Source: an uncultured Bacteriovorax sp.
GTDB lineage: Bacteria > Bdellovibrionota > Bacteriovoracia > Bacteriovoracales > Bacteriovoracaceae
Direction: 5' to 3'
DNA length: 64,000 nucleotides
Assembly (NCBI GenBank): GCA_946481315.1
Contig: CAMLMH010000001.1
Location: 1-64,000, forward strand
Shown: positions 1 through 9,170 of the stretch, one piece after another
Layout of the letters: each line of letters starts with the position of its first letter
How positions within the stretch are numbered: the stretch's first letter is position 1
The notes under the pieces: generated by a model
What the model saw: the letters and a program-made list of their open reading frames with translations, nothing else
Database searches by the model: none
Told to the model about the DNA's origin: nothing
Made by a program: the position numbers and the translations under genes

Positions 1-1322
1 AAGTTCAGGCAAAACACTTAGAAGTTTGTGATGAATGGGTAAGACTTCCTGGTTCGACCAATGCTGAGACCTACTTGAATATCCCGAATATTCTAGACGT
101 TTGTAAAAAGTATAAAATCGACGGCGTTCACCCGGGATACGGATTTTTATCAGAGAATACTGAGTTTTCTCAAGCGCTGGTAGATAACGGAATCACCTGG
201 ATTGGACCGCACCCGGAAGCTGTAAGAGTTATGGGTGATAAAGCGGTTTCAAAAGAGTTCGCGCAAAAAGTAGGAATTCCGGTTGTTCCGGGTTCTACTG
301 GTGCCGTTCCAACTGTTGAAGAAGCGATCAAAATTGCCAATCAAATTAAATATCCTATTTTGCTTAAAGCCGTTGCTGGTGGTGGTGGACGCGGTATGCG
401 CGTTTGTCATAACGAGCAGGATGTTCGCAACAACTTCGAAGCCGTAGGCCGTGAAGCAAAAGCTGCTTTTAAAAACGGTGACCTACTTGTTGAAAAATAC
501 ATCGTTAATCCTCACCACATTGAAGTGCAGATCTTAGCTGACAGAAAAGGAAACGTTTTCCATTTTTTTGAGCGCGAATGTTCAATCCAGCGTCGTCACC
601 AGAAAATCGTTGAAGAAGCACCTTCGCCATTCATTGGTGAAGATGAAGAGCTTCGGCAGAGGGTTTGTAATTCCGCTGTAAAACTTGCTAAGGCCATCAA
701 CTATGATTCAGCAGGTACAGTTGAGCTCATCATGGGTGAAGATAAAGAATTCTACTTCCTGGAAATGAACACGCGTATTCAGGTTGAGCACCCTATTACA
801 GAAGAAATCACAGGAATCGATTTAATTGTTTGTATGATTCAATCGGCTTTCGGTGAAGATTTAGGAATTCCTTCTCAAGATTGGATTAAGCGAACAGGAC
901 ATGCAATTGAATGTCGTATTTGTGCTGAAGATCCGATCACCATGCTTCCTGCTCCAGGACTTGTAACTGGTTGTGAAACAAACTTCCCGCAAGGAATTCG
1001 TTTTGATAATTGTCTTTATAAAGGATTGAATGTAACTCCTGATTTCGATCCAATGGTTGGAAAACTTGTCGCGAAAGGAATCAATCGTGATGTTGCCATC
1101 AGAAAGATAAAATCTGCCCTTGATGGACTTTTAGTTGAAGGATTAAAGACAAATATTCCTCTGCATAAAGTTATTATGCGTAATGAAGTTTTTCTGAAAG
1201 GTAAATATTCAACTAACTTCATCTCGACTGAAAAACCTCAGGAACAAGTAAATACCGAAATGGACTTCATCCACATCTATAAAGTGATTGCGGGAATTGA
1301 AGCCAGAAGGATGGGACTGTAA
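1..1322 (+). CDS. Biotin carboxylase subunit of an acyl-CoA carboxylase (5' partial)
   Basis: This is the ATP-dependent biotin carboxylase component that carboxylates biotin on its partner carrier protein, as in acetyl- or propionyl-CoA carboxylase. The reading frame is open from base 3 at the window edge, so the gene begins upstream and no start is visible. Landmarks are the N-domain motif HPGYGFLSEN, the ATP-grasp glycine loop GGGGRGM, and the active-site stretch EMNTRIQVEHP. About 440 residues are present, against roughly 450-500 for the family. The stop overlaps the start of the biotin carrier gene by one base, so the two form an operon. The methylmalonyl-CoA mutase at 10-12 kb suggests that propionyl-CoA is the substrate, but sequence alone does not separate acetyl- from propionyl-type enzymes. 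Confidence 0.93.
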   Translation, partial: VQAKHLEVCDEWVRLPGSTNAETYLNIPNILDVCKKYKIDGVHPGYGFLSENTEFSQALVDNGITWIGPHPEAVRVMGDKAVSKEFAQKVGIPVVPGSTGAVPTVEEAIKIANQIKYPILLKAVAGGGGRGMRVCHNEQDVRNNFEAVGREAKAAFKNGDLLVEKYIVNPHHIEVQILADRKGNVFHFFERECSIQRRHQKIVEEAPSPFIGEDEELRQRVCNSAVKLAKAINYDSAGTVELIMGEDKEFYFLEMNTRIQVEHPITEEITGIDLIVCMIQSAFGEDLGIPSQDWIKRTGHAIECRICAEDPITMLPAPGLVTGCETNFPQGIRFDNCLYKGLNVTPDFDPMVGKLVAKGINRDVAIRKIKSALDGLLVEGLKTNIPLHKVIMRNEVFLKGKYSTNFISTEKPQEQVNTEMDFIHIYKVIAGIEARRMGL

Positions 1323-1837
1323 TGAGAACATACCTAATCGATAACGATAAAAATGAATACATCATCGATCTGACAAAGACCCGCGCTCACTCAGCTGAAA
1401 TGGTTGAATTCGAATTCAGAACAATTAAAGATACTAAAGAAGTGGATAAAGCGACCGTCTTCGTTCGCAAACTCGCTGATCAATACTTTGCTTCTACTGA
1501 TGGAATCCGCTGGAATAAAATCGCCAGACAAGACTCACCATCAATCATGCTAAACGTTGACCGTGTCTTTAAGCTTTATCGCGGTTACAAGCCGTCGAGT
1601 CTAGGCGGAGATGATGCCGGAGGACTGTTTACTCAAATGCCGGGCAAAGTCGTTAAGCTTCTTGCTAACGTTGGCCAGAAAGTAGAAAAAGGTCAGACGC
1701 TTCTGATTCTTGAAGCAATGAAAATGGAAAACGAGATCAAATCAAATACCAATGGAACAGTTAAGGCCATCCACGTAAAAGCTGGTGACGCTTTAGAAAA
1801 TGGTGTTCTGATGATGGAAGTTGAACCGGGAGAATAA
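1322..1837 (+). CDS. Biotin carboxyl carrier protein (biotinyl domain)
   Basis: This 171-residue protein carries biotin between the carboxylase and carboxyltransferase subunits. The C-terminal 70 residues form a biotinyl/lipoyl domain with the signature EAMKMEN; Lys134 is the expected biotinylated lysine. The first 100 residues are a separate, less conserved region, as in carrier subunits of propionyl-CoA type carboxylases. The start overlaps the upstream stop (TAATG), implying translational coupling. No carboxyltransferase is seen downstream, so it presumably lies upstream of the window or elsewhere. Confidence 0.92.
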   Translation: MRTYLIDNDKNEYIIDLTKTRAHSAEMVEFEFRTIKDTKEVDKATVFVRKLADQYFASTDGIRWNKIARQDSPSIMLNVDRVFKLYRGYKPSSLGGDDAGGLFTQMPGKVVKLLANVGQKVEKGQTLLILEAMKMENEIKSNTNGTVKAIHVKAGDALENGVLMMEVEPGE

Positions 1838-1868
1838 CTCTGCGGTAAGTCTCTTTTTTAACAATCAC

Positions 1869-1888
1869 CGCCTGCTATCCAGCAGGCG
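1869..1888 (+). terminator. Hairpin after the carboxylase operon
   Basis: A perfect 8-bp inverted repeat (CGCCTGCT, loop ATCC, AGCAGGCG) lies 32 bases after the biotin carrier stop. It is not followed by a strong T run, so it is a candidate terminator or RNA-stabilising hairpin rather than a textbook rho-independent terminator. Confidence 0.5.
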
Positions 1889-1985
1889 AATTGTTGCAAG
1901 TTCTTTAATAATCTGCCGTGTAATTTTTTCATAGTTTAATTCTATATCTGAAATCGTTGCTAAAACCTGGGGTTACGAGGTTTAT

Positions 1986-3314
1986 ATGCGATTGATTCTT
2001 CTTCTGTTGTTAAGCTGCATTGGTAGTGTCCAGGCACAAGAAAAAATGTCATTTGATGTGACAATAGACAAGCTAAACTACACCCGTCCTCTAAAAGGAG
2101 TTGGTCGAGCAGGAAATCTGGTTTTTAAAACGGCCAGTGTTTTTAACAACGGTATAGTTCTCAATGTGAATAACATAAATAATTATTTTGATTCGCAAAT
2201 CTTCGTACGTCCCACCTTCCTCGGCTTTACTACCCAATTCGGAAACTTCGGTTTTGGAATTGAAGAGAACAGTGTCATCAATACAATTAAGCAAACAGAT
2301 TTACTAAATGCAAAATTCATCATGGATGAAAATCAGCTCACCCTTTCGGGAGAGTCTATGGATTTTATGAATGAAGATTCCAGTGTAAAATTAAAAGCTT
2401 TTCGTCTTTATTGCCAGAATAATTCTCTTCTCAAATCGGCAGGTTCAGCTCAGGCCGATGTTTTAAGTAGTTGTTTTAGCTTCATGACATTAAATGGTAC
2501 TTATCAGCCGGGCAATGAACAGGCAGTACTTGAGTATGAAGGTGTCGACGGAGTGGATAAAACATATATTAAAGCGAAAGTTAAAAGTTTTGATATTCGT
2601 CGAAATGAGATTCTTGTCCAATTACCCTCTGTTACAACCGTGAGTAATGATAGTTATACAATTCAGGCAAGTGATGTTGTTCTCAACTGCTCAAAAGATG
2701 AAGATCTTGCAGGACTTGATTTTGAAAAAATTAAAAAGCCGTGCATGAACAAACTTAGATTAAACCCGCTTAAAGCATACCTGAACGACAAGAAAGAAAA
2801 CTCGCAGTTCAACCTGGATCTGAAGAACGTTGTTGTTCAGGATAAAATTCTCTATGTGACTCTTAATAGCGCTATTATGTCTGACAAAATCTCATCTACA
2901 TTCATTACGAATGCACTGGTAAACTGCAGAAAAAATGAAGATTCGGATTTACTGGAATTAAATCATGTTCTGCGGGATTGTATTGAGTACGGCCGTGTTT
3001 CTATAGTAGAGGTAAAAAGCGATAACATAGTTGACGACAAAAAAGACAGTTCCAATAAAAATATCGCCATCAGCATTGAAAACGGAAACATTTTAATTCA
3101 AGCCGATATTAAATTTTTAGGTTTTACAAATCGTGTAAGTATTTATGGTAAAATTGCACTGGATGAAAATAAGAAACACTTAATCTTAAGCGTAACCGAC
3201 ACAAAACTTCCATTCGGCATTACTTCAGTGAAATTATTAATGCATTTTCTGAAAAAAGATCTGATATCAAAAGACATTACTTTTAATAAGAATGTTATTA
3301 CTATTGCACTTTAA
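1986..3314 (+). CDS. Secreted protein of unknown function (442 aa)
   Basis: I do not recognise this family. The first 17 residues are a typical signal peptide (basic start, leucine core, cleavage expected after VQA), so the mature protein should be periplasmic or secreted. The rest is beta-strand-like, with two similar cysteine-containing stretches near residues 235-250 and 315-330 (VLNCSKDEDL and VNCRKNEDSD), which suggests an internal repeat. It is preceded by GAGG five bases before ATG. A small exported protein gene follows after a 10-base gap, so the two are probably cotranscribed. Confidence 0.75.
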   Translation: MRLILLLLLSCIGSVQAQEKMSFDVTIDKLNYTRPLKGVGRAGNLVFKTASVFNNGIVLNVNNINNYFDSQIFVRPTFLGFTTQFGNFGFGIEENSVINTIKQTDLLNAKFIMDENQLTLSGESMDFMNEDSSVKLKAFRLYCQNNSLLKSAGSAQADVLSSCFSFMTLNGTYQPGNEQAVLEYEGVDGVDKTYIKAKVKSFDIRRNEILVQLPSVTTVSNDSYTIQASDVVLNCSKDEDLAGLDFEKIKKPCMNKLRLNPLKAYLNDKKENSQFNLDLKNVVVQDKILYVTLNSAIMSDKISSTFITNALVNCRKNEDSDLLELNHVLRDCIEYGRVSIVEVKSDNIVDDKKDSSNKNIAISIENGNILIQADIKFLGFTNRVSIYGKIALDENKKHLILSVTDTKLPFGITSVKLLMHFLKKDLISKDITFNKNVITIAL

Positions 3315-3324
3315 GGAGACCTTT

Positions 3325-3669
3325 ATGAAATATTTTCTTCTGACTATGGTACTTTTTCCTTCGCTCTCATGGGCCAGTCTTTATAATTGTAGCGGAGCTG
3401 GTTTTAACATCGATATCTCTGTTAATCCGATTGCTATGAAGGTGGTGGGTAATGGTTTTAATTCCAATATTATGAATATTAATTCTACAGCTACCTTTGA
3501 TACGGTTATCACCGGAAATTCAGCAAATCCTGCAGCAACATTAAAGCTAGTCATTAAAGATTCCAGCTTTGCTAATCCAGGTGACAGTTTTAAAGCGGTA
3601 TTGTCAGTCTCAACACCTACGGGTGTTAAGGAATATGCAGGTTTAACTTGTCTGCGGGGAAATGATTAA
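3325..3669 (+). CDS. Small exported protein of unknown function
   Basis: This is a 114-residue protein with an N-terminal signal peptide (MKYFLLTMVLFPSLSWA) and a short, Ser/Thr/Asn-rich mature part with two cysteines that could form a disulfide. I chose the ATG at 3325 because AAGGAG sits seven bases before it; an open frame extends upstream but overlaps the preceding gene. It is not recognised as a known family. The 3' end overlaps the end of the convergent radical SAM gene by 4 bases. Confidence 0.7.
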   Translation: MKYFLLTMVLFPSLSWASLYNCSGAGFNIDISVNPIAMKVVGNGFNSNIMNINSTATFDTVITGNSANPAATLKLVIKDSSFANPGDSFKAVLSVSTPTGVKEYAGLTCLRGND

Positions 3670-4679
3670 ACATTCTGTAAAATGGTATCCAGCTCATCTT
3701 TTGTGTAGTTCATGAGCTGGTCACCTTCATACTTTTGATAAAGGGGACCAAAATTTACAACATTAATTTCAGAGAAATTATCCAAAGATTTTAAATCTTC
3801 CTTGAGGCTTAAGGCTTCATCCGACTTACCCGGCGCGACCATAATGCGGATACTAAAATGTTTTTTTCTGTCGGGTTCAATAGTGCTTTTTTTTGCGGCA
3901 ATTGCTGAGCAAACAGCGAGAAAACGGCTTCGATTGTATTCTTCCAAGTGTACGCTCAGTCCAATAGAACTTTTTTCAATCAGATTGCAATAATATTCTG
4001 AATCTCTACTTCCGTTGCTTTGAGTATGGACAAGATGCCCCTCAGATAAAATGATATTTAGAAGATCGAGATAGGCTGGATTTAAAGTCGGTTCACCACC
4101 GGTAAAAATCCATTGTGCTTTAAGTTCTTTACAAAACCCTTTGAAGATAGTTTCAGCGGCATAACGTAAGCTTCCCAACGTTTTATGAACTTCAAAAGTG
4201 TTTGCCGTGGAAGGTGGACAATAACTGCATTTATAATTACATCTTCGTCCTAAATCCCAGGTGATAGATAAGGGGACATTTTTGCTTCTATTTACGTTTG
4301 AAGAACCCACCCATTGAGGAGTGACTCTTTCTTCAGAATAATTTTTTAACTCAGACAGTTGATATTTTTTTTCACCAACTTGTTTAAATTTGAAAAGCTC
4401 CATCTCTGCGCCACACATGCACCATTCCTTAGTGCAGGTAATCCATTGATTGGGAAATTGAACTCCGTGATCATAGACATTGCCTAATAAGCCCCCCACA
4501 CGACATGTGCCTGCGTAAATGTTTCCATCTGCGGTAATATGTAAATTGGCCATGCCGGCAGAACATCTCCATCCTTTCCAGGAGTTAGTTCGGGAAACCA
4601 GGATTTCTTCCATTGAATGTGCTGAAAAATTTCCATTTTCATCGCAATATAGAATGTTTTTCTTTTTTATGTTTTCCAT
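3666..4679 (-). CDS. Radical SAM protein with N-terminal Cys-rich domain (copy 1)
   Basis: This 337-residue radical SAM enzyme has its core cluster motif at Cys147, Cys151 and Cys154 (CNYKCSYC), followed by FTGGEPTLNP (the GGEP SAM-binding motif). Before the core, residues 1-90 hold Cys12, 39, 59, 82, 87 and 89 in an arrangement recalling SPASM/twitch auxiliary-cluster domains (HITADGNIYAGTC, then CTKEWCMC), which normally follow the core. It is a close paralogue of the gene just upstream, which ends 6 bases before this start, so a tandem duplication is likely. Substrate is unknown; the neighbourhood suggests peptide modification. Confidence 0.85.
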   Translation of the reverse strand: MENIKKKNILYCDENGNFSAHSMEEILVSRTNSWKGWRCSAGMANLHITADGNIYAGTCRVGGLLGNVYDHGVQFPNQWITCTKEWCMCGAEMELFKFKQVGEKKYQLSELKNYSEERVTPQWVGSSNVNRSKNVPLSITWDLGRRCNYKCSYCPPSTANTFEVHKTLGSLRYAAETIFKGFCKELKAQWIFTGGEPTLNPAYLDLLNIILSEGHLVHTQSNGSRDSEYYCNLIEKSSIGLSVHLEEYNRSRFLAVCSAIAAKKSTIEPDRKKHFSIRIMVAPGKSDEALSLKEDLKSLDNFSEINVVNFGPLYQKYEGDQLMNYTKDELDTILQNV

Positions 4680-4685
4680 TAAATC

Positions 4686-5693
4686 CTAAGAGTGTGAGTT
4701 GATCAGGCTTAACTCTTCCGTCGAGTAATTCATCAGCTGATCACCGTTATCTTTACGATAAAGAGGACTCATATTGATGGCATTGATCCCTTTAGCTTCA
4801 TTCATAGCTAACAAATCATTTTTCAGTTTTAAAGCACGCTCAAAGCCTCCAGGGGCTACCATCATTCTGATACCCAGCCAGTTAACAGAAGCATTCTCAT
4901 TACTGAATTTTTTTTCGACAATGGCTTTACAATTATCAAACAATCTTTTTTCATTAAATTCTTCAAAATGAATACTGAAACCAATTGATCCATATTCGAT
5001 CAGTTCTGAAAAATATGAAGGATCACGACTGCCATTTGACTGGGTATGAACCAGGTGAGTGTTTTTTACGATGTATTTAACTATGTCCATGTAAGCCGGA
5101 TTAATGGTGGGTTCACCGCCGGTAAAAATCCATTTAGCCCGTTTGCCCCGGCAGAAATTATTTAGCAAAGTGTCCACTGCGGTCTTTAAGGTTAAAAAGG
5201 ATTTGTGTGCTTCATAATTATTAGCAGTGGATGGAGGACAATAACTGCAATGATAATTGCATCGTCTGCCTATATCCCAGGTTATATTTTGAGGGAAGTC
5301 AGCATAGTCATGCAGGTTTCCGGGACCAATCCAGTGAGCTTCTACAGTGTGTTCACTGAATGTTTGGGGAGGGCTCAAAGTGTCATCGCTACCTGATTTC
5401 AATTTGAGCAGCTTCATGTCAGCTCCACACATACACCAGGTTTTAGTGCACGTTAGCCATTCATTCGAAAATTTCACTCCAACGTCAAAAACATTACCCA
5501 GCAAGCCACCAACCTTGCAGGTTGCTGCAAAAATATTCCCATCAGCCGTGATGTGCAGATTATTGATTCCCGCTGAACACTTCCAGCCGAGCCACTTGTT
5601 CATCCTGTTGCTCAGAATTTCTTCAATGGAGTGCAGAGAGTAATTACCCTCTTTATCGCAAAAAAAGATGTCCTTGCCTGCAATTTGCTTCAT
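4686..5693 (-). CDS. Radical SAM protein with N-terminal Cys-rich domain (copy 2)
   Basis: This 335-residue protein is a paralogue of the downstream gene. Its N-terminal Cys12, 39, 59, 82, 87 and 89 fall at the same residue numbers; the core cluster cysteines are 145, 149 and 152 (CNYHCSYCPPSTAN), followed by FTGGEPTINP. Its ATG overlaps the TGA of the upstream nucleotidyltransferase-like gene (ATGA), so the four-gene minus-strand unit 7797-3666 is probably one operon. The two copies diverge through most of the middle and C-terminal parts, suggesting different substrates or a heteromeric pair. Confidence 0.85.
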   Translation of the reverse strand: MKQIAGKDIFFCDKEGNYSLHSIEEILSNRMNKWLGWKCSAGINNLHITADGNIFAATCKVGGLLGNVFDVGVKFSNEWLTCTKTWCMCGADMKLLKLKSGSDDTLSPPQTFSEHTVEAHWIGPGNLHDYADFPQNITWDIGRRCNYHCSYCPPSTANNYEAHKSFLTLKTAVDTLLNNFCRGKRAKWIFTGGEPTINPAYMDIVKYIVKNTHLVHTQSNGSRDPSYFSELIEYGSIGFSIHFEEFNEKRLFDNCKAIVEKKFSNENASVNWLGIRMMVAPGGFERALKLKNDLLAMNEAKGINAINMSPLYRKDNGDQLMNYSTEELSLINSHS

Positions 5694-6565
5694 TTATATG
5701 CTTCCAACTTTTCTTCCAAAAATGTAATCCATCCCATCCAGGGTGAAATATCCAGCAACTGAGCCGACCTCAGTCTGATGGCACTTTTGCTTAAGTATAA
5801 CTCATGATATTCGATTGCCAATTTTGCATCGACAAACTCAACACTTAAGAATGGCCTTATATTTTCAGGAATCGATTCTCCAGGCATAAGGCAATTCAAA
5901 GTGGCAAATTGCTCATGACCAATCAATAATTTAAGGTGATTTGCTTTAGTTGTCTCAAGATACTGAGAATAATAACAAACACTATACTGTGAAGATGGAG
6001 GGATGAATTTCATCAGCGTAGCAGAATGATTCACGGGAATAATAAGTTCATCTAGCAGATCTTCTGACAAACCCATTTTGAATAATGCTTTACTGATCGC
6101 TCTTTGTTTTTTTATTTTTACCAAAGGCGACTTTTTCATGCCGTTGATTTCATCAAGGCTCCAGTTGATTTTTCTGAAATTCCAGCAAAACTCTATTAAT
6201 TCCTGCTCCAGGGGCTTCAGTGATTGTAATCGATTAAACTCACTTTCCGTGTAAATTTCAGGTGAATCAAACATCGGTAAAAATTTTTTAAGACGAAGAT
6301 AAGTTTTAACTAATTCTCCCTTATCTTCTTCCTGGATAACCAGAGAGACATCTATATCTGATAAAAGCGCATTAAAGCTTTCATTTTTCAGTGCTGAGTT
6401 TCGGATGGAAACTTTGACTAAATTTTTGTGCTTCGACTTTAGATAAAAACTAACGGCGGGAATTAAAAATACAAGATATATTTGTCTGACAATCTGGTGA
6501 AACAAACCCTTTTCGGGAAGTATTCGGTATAAAATCCAGATGATCTTATCCCTGACCGACATCAT
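5690..6565 (-). CDS. Possible nucleotidyltransferase-fold protein
   Basis: The only recognisable element of this 291-residue protein is LLSDIDVSLVI near residues 67-77, which resembles the Asp-x-Asp strand of minimal nucleotidyltransferases. The Gly-Ser helix start that normally precedes it is not clear, so the protein may be divergent or inactive. A hydrophobic stretch near residues 25-42 could be a membrane-associated helix. The start overlaps the upstream radical SAM gene by 4 bases and the stop overlaps the next gene by 4 bases, so it belongs functionally with radical SAM enzymes. Its role is unknown. Confidence 0.55.
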   Translation of the reverse strand: MMSVRDKIIWILYRILPEKGLFHQIVRQIYLVFLIPAVSFYLKSKHKNLVKVSIRNSALKNESFNALLSDIDVSLVIQEEDKGELVKTYLRLKKFLPMFDSPEIYTESEFNRLQSLKPLEQELIEFCWNFRKINWSLDEINGMKKSPLVKIKKQRAISKALFKMGLSEDLLDELIIPVNHSATLMKFIPPSSQYSVCYYSQYLETTKANHLKLLIGHEQFATLNCLMPGESIPENIRPFLSVEFVDAKLAIEYHELYLSKSAIRLRSAQLLDISPWMGWITFLEEKLEAYK

Positions 6566-7797
6566 TTCACCAGTTCTGCCAGTTCAGGGAAGGTGGTAGT
6601 GAAAGATTCTTTTCGAAGTTCATCCAGCTTGAGGGTGTTTTGTTTAAAAAGTCCCAGAAGGTGTGATTGATCTTTTTCTTCCAGAAAAGAAATAATGTTT
6701 TCGAAATCCCGTGAAGCCTTTAAAAATTCAATTCCCCGGCGGGCAAGCTCGTCACTAAAGGTGGAAAGTTTTTCTTTAACTTTAGTTTTCAGATGAGCTG
6801 GTAAAACCTGAATTGAATATTCGTAAGGATCAAGTAGTAAATTAATATTAAAATTATAAGGATCAATGACTTTCGAGCTGATTAGTTTGTCGAAAAGTTC
6901 AGGAAGATAAAGAACGTTCATTATATTCACCGTACAGTTCACATAACGAATAACTGTAGGATGATTAGTGATGAGTTTTTGGATATTTTCTTCTATCAAC
7001 TTCCACTTTGTTCCATGCCGAAAATATTCAGCACGGGCACCCATATCATCAATACTGATTCCCACTTTTACGAATTTAAACTTGGACCAAATTTCAGCCA
7101 GGTTATGCTGACCATAATTTAATGTAGCAAGATTAGTATTATAACTTAACCGAACATCAAATCGTTCCATTTTTTCCAGTAATTTTAGAACTTCAAAATG
7201 TTCTTTAGTTATAAGTGGCTCTCCACCCCCAAAATAAATTTCTTCTGAGTGGGGAATGGCTTCTTTAAGTTCTTCCCAGAAGGCCGGAGATTGAATGGAT
7301 ACACTCTTAACCTTCTGCTCTTTTGAAACATAATTAAAGAGCAACTGGTGATCTTCGTACCACGAGCTACTCAGTGAAGGACCGCAACCACGACATTTAA
7401 AATTACATAAATTACTAAAACGAATATCGATATATTGTAAGTCCGGACCTTCGCTTTTAAATGTTCCGTCTTCTTTAGTTTCCAGAACTTTCGGCAGATA
7501 AGATTCAAAACGTTTGTTGATTGACTGGCGCATACTCTCAAAACCGGAATTCTCGACAACATAACAACGCTGGCAACCGGGAGATTGTACTTCGTTAAGC
7601 ATATTCTTGCGAAGGTTCCTGTACTTTTCTGAGTTCCAGATTTCCTTCAATGTTTGGTTAGATCCGTTGCCATACAAATCGTCGTAAGGTGATATACAGC
7701 AGGGGATGACTGAACTATCAGGCATGACATGCAAATGAATCCAGGGAATCAGACAAAATGTCTTTGATTCACAAAGTTTTTTCAGCTCTTTTTCCAA
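6562..7797 (-). CDS. N-terminal twitch radical SAM protein
   Basis: The 411-residue protein begins with a twitch-type auxiliary-cluster domain: Cys9, Cys15, Cys33, Cys34, then Cys75 and Cys78 (CLIPWIHLHV, PCC, CQRC). The core motif lies at Cys131, Cys135 and Cys138 (CNFKCRGC), followed by FGGGEP. This order matches the known family of twitch-domain radical SAM proteins, whose substrates are mostly unassigned. The start is probably TTG at 7797, with GGAGA about 6 bases upstream. It leads the minus-strand operon ending at 3666 and diverges from a related gene at 7884. Confidence 0.88.
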   Translation of the reverse strand: MEKELKKLCESKTFCLIPWIHLHVMPDSSVIPCCISPYDDLYGNGSNQTLKEIWNSEKYRNLRKNMLNEVQSPGCQRCYVVENSGFESMRQSINKRFESYLPKVLETKEDGTFKSEGPDLQYIDIRFSNLCNFKCRGCGPSLSSSWYEDHQLLFNYVSKEQKVKSVSIQSPAFWEELKEAIPHSEEIYFGGGEPLITKEHFEVLKLLEKMERFDVRLSYNTNLATLNYGQHNLAEIWSKFKFVKVGISIDDMGARAEYFRHGTKWKLIEENIQKLITNHPTVIRYVNCTVNIMNVLYLPELFDKLISSKVIDPYNFNINLLLDPYEYSIQVLPAHLKTKVKEKLSTFSDELARRGIEFLKASRDFENIISFLEEKDQSHLLGLFKQNTLKLDELRKESFTTTFPELAELVK

Positions 7798-7883
7798 GAA
7801 AAATCTCCAATCTTAATTACTTTAAGACTAGCCTAATTGGTGTTGATAGTTAATCATTAGCTATAGGAAATTTTAGGATAGAC

Positions 7884-9170
7884 ATGGCCGAAAAACCAAT
7901 CGAAAATTCTTTTTGTATCCTTCCCTGGATTCACAGTTTCGTAAACAGCGACGGAAACTATCAAGTTTGCTGTACGAGTGAAGAACATCACCGTGCCATA
8001 TTAAGCAACGACGGAAAACCCTTTAATATCAATAACAAGCCTTCTCAGGAAGAAATCATGAATTCTGAATTCATGAAAAAACTTCGAAAAGATATGCTTA
8101 AAGGGAAATGGAGTCAGGTGTGCACACGCTGCCTGGTGACAGAGCTTGATCAGGGTATAAGCCGGCGACAGATTGAAAATAAGAACTATGACCACCTTAT
8201 TGTGGAAACAGTGATGGCAACTAAGCCTGATGGAAGCATACCGGTAAAGTACCGTTCAATCGATTATAGGCTGGGAAATCTCTGTAATCTTCAGTGCAGG
8301 ATGTGTGGCCCTCATTCTTCAACGGCATGGTTGAAAGACTGGAACAATGTCAAACCAGAAGGCGAGAAGATGAGTGATACCCGTCGGATTGAGCTGGAGA
8401 GTTACGATTGGATTGAAAAAGACTTTCTCTTTGAAGAATTCCAGAAGAAATTATCTTATGCCGAGCATCTGCATTTTGCTGGTGGTGAACCTCTGATCAC
8501 CCCCCAAATGGCGCGTATGCTCCAATATTGTATTGATAGTGGCCACGCTCAGAATATTACACTTACATATAATACCAATCTAACCAAGTTGCCAGAATCG
8601 ATTCTGGAGCTTTGGAAAGGATTTAAAAGTGTCCGCTTGCTTTGTAGTATTGATGGATACGGAAAAGTTAATGAATATGTTCGTCATCCATCTAAGTGGG
8701 ATGTTCTGGACAGAAACTTAACCTACCTCGACGACAACGCTGAAAAATATCATATTGATGAGATTCTTCTCTCCTGCACAGTCCAGATATACAACGTTCT
8801 GGATTTGCCAAATTTGTATAACTATTTGAAGAAATTTAAAAAAGTAGTTCCTGCTCTGAATTTGATTAATCTGCATATTCCTAATTATTTGCAATCCAAT
8901 GTACTTCCTGACGAAGTGAAAACCATTGCGACTCAGCGATTAATTACTCTTTATGCTGAATTAAAACAAAATCTGCCTGAGCATCATTCCTATCTGGCAG
9001 ATAATATTCATCAGGTGCTGAACTATATGAATTCGCCACGCGATGAAAATCTTCTGCCTCTATTTATGAAAATAAATGGAAATATGGATCAGGTAAAAGG
9101 CGTAAAGCTGGAAGACCAGATTCCGGAATTGCACAATTTCATTCAGCAATACGGTTTAGTTAAAGAGTAA
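7884..9170 (+). CDS. N-terminal twitch radical SAM protein
   Basis: This 428-residue relative of the divergent gene has the N-terminal twitch cysteines at 11, 29, 30, 80 and 83 (CILPWIHSFV, CCTSE, CTRC) and the core cluster motif at Cys134, Cys138 and Cys141 (CNLQCRMC), with FAGGEP after it. AGGA precedes the ATG by a few bases. It is monocistronic as far as can be seen and ends overlapping the convergent meaB by 15 bases. With the minus-strand genes it makes a block of four radical SAM genes inserted beside the methylmalonyl-CoA genes. Confidence 0.88.
   Translation: MAEKPIENSFCILPWIHSFVNSDGNYQVCCTSEEHHRAILSNDGKPFNINNKPSQEEIMNSEFMKKLRKDMLKGKWSQVCTRCLVTELDQGISRRQIENKNYDHLIVETVMATKPDGSIPVKYRSIDYRLGNLCNLQCRMCGPHSSTAWLKDWNNVKPEGEKMSDTRRIELESYDWIEKDFLFEEFQKKLSYAEHLHFAGGEPLITPQMARMLQYCIDSGHAQNITLTYNTNLTKLPESILELWKGFKSVRLLCSIDGYGKVNEYVRHPSKWDVLDRNLTYLDDNAEKYHIDEILLSCTVQIYNVLDLPNLYNYLKKFKKVVPALNLINLHIPNYLQSNVLPDEVKTIATQRLITLYAELKQNLPEHHSYLADNIHQVLNYMNSPRDENLLPLFMKINGNMDQVKGVKLEDQIPELHNFIQQYGLVKE

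Noticed and set aside
5347..5643. 98-codon plus-strand ORF inside the radical SAM gene
   Set aside because: It is antisense to a well-supported gene with conserved cysteines and has no start signal.
7843..7856. FNR-box-like TTGATAGTTAATCA between the divergent twitch radical SAM genes
   Set aside because: The second half-site is shifted by one base against TTGAT-N4-ATCAA, so it is not a convincing site.
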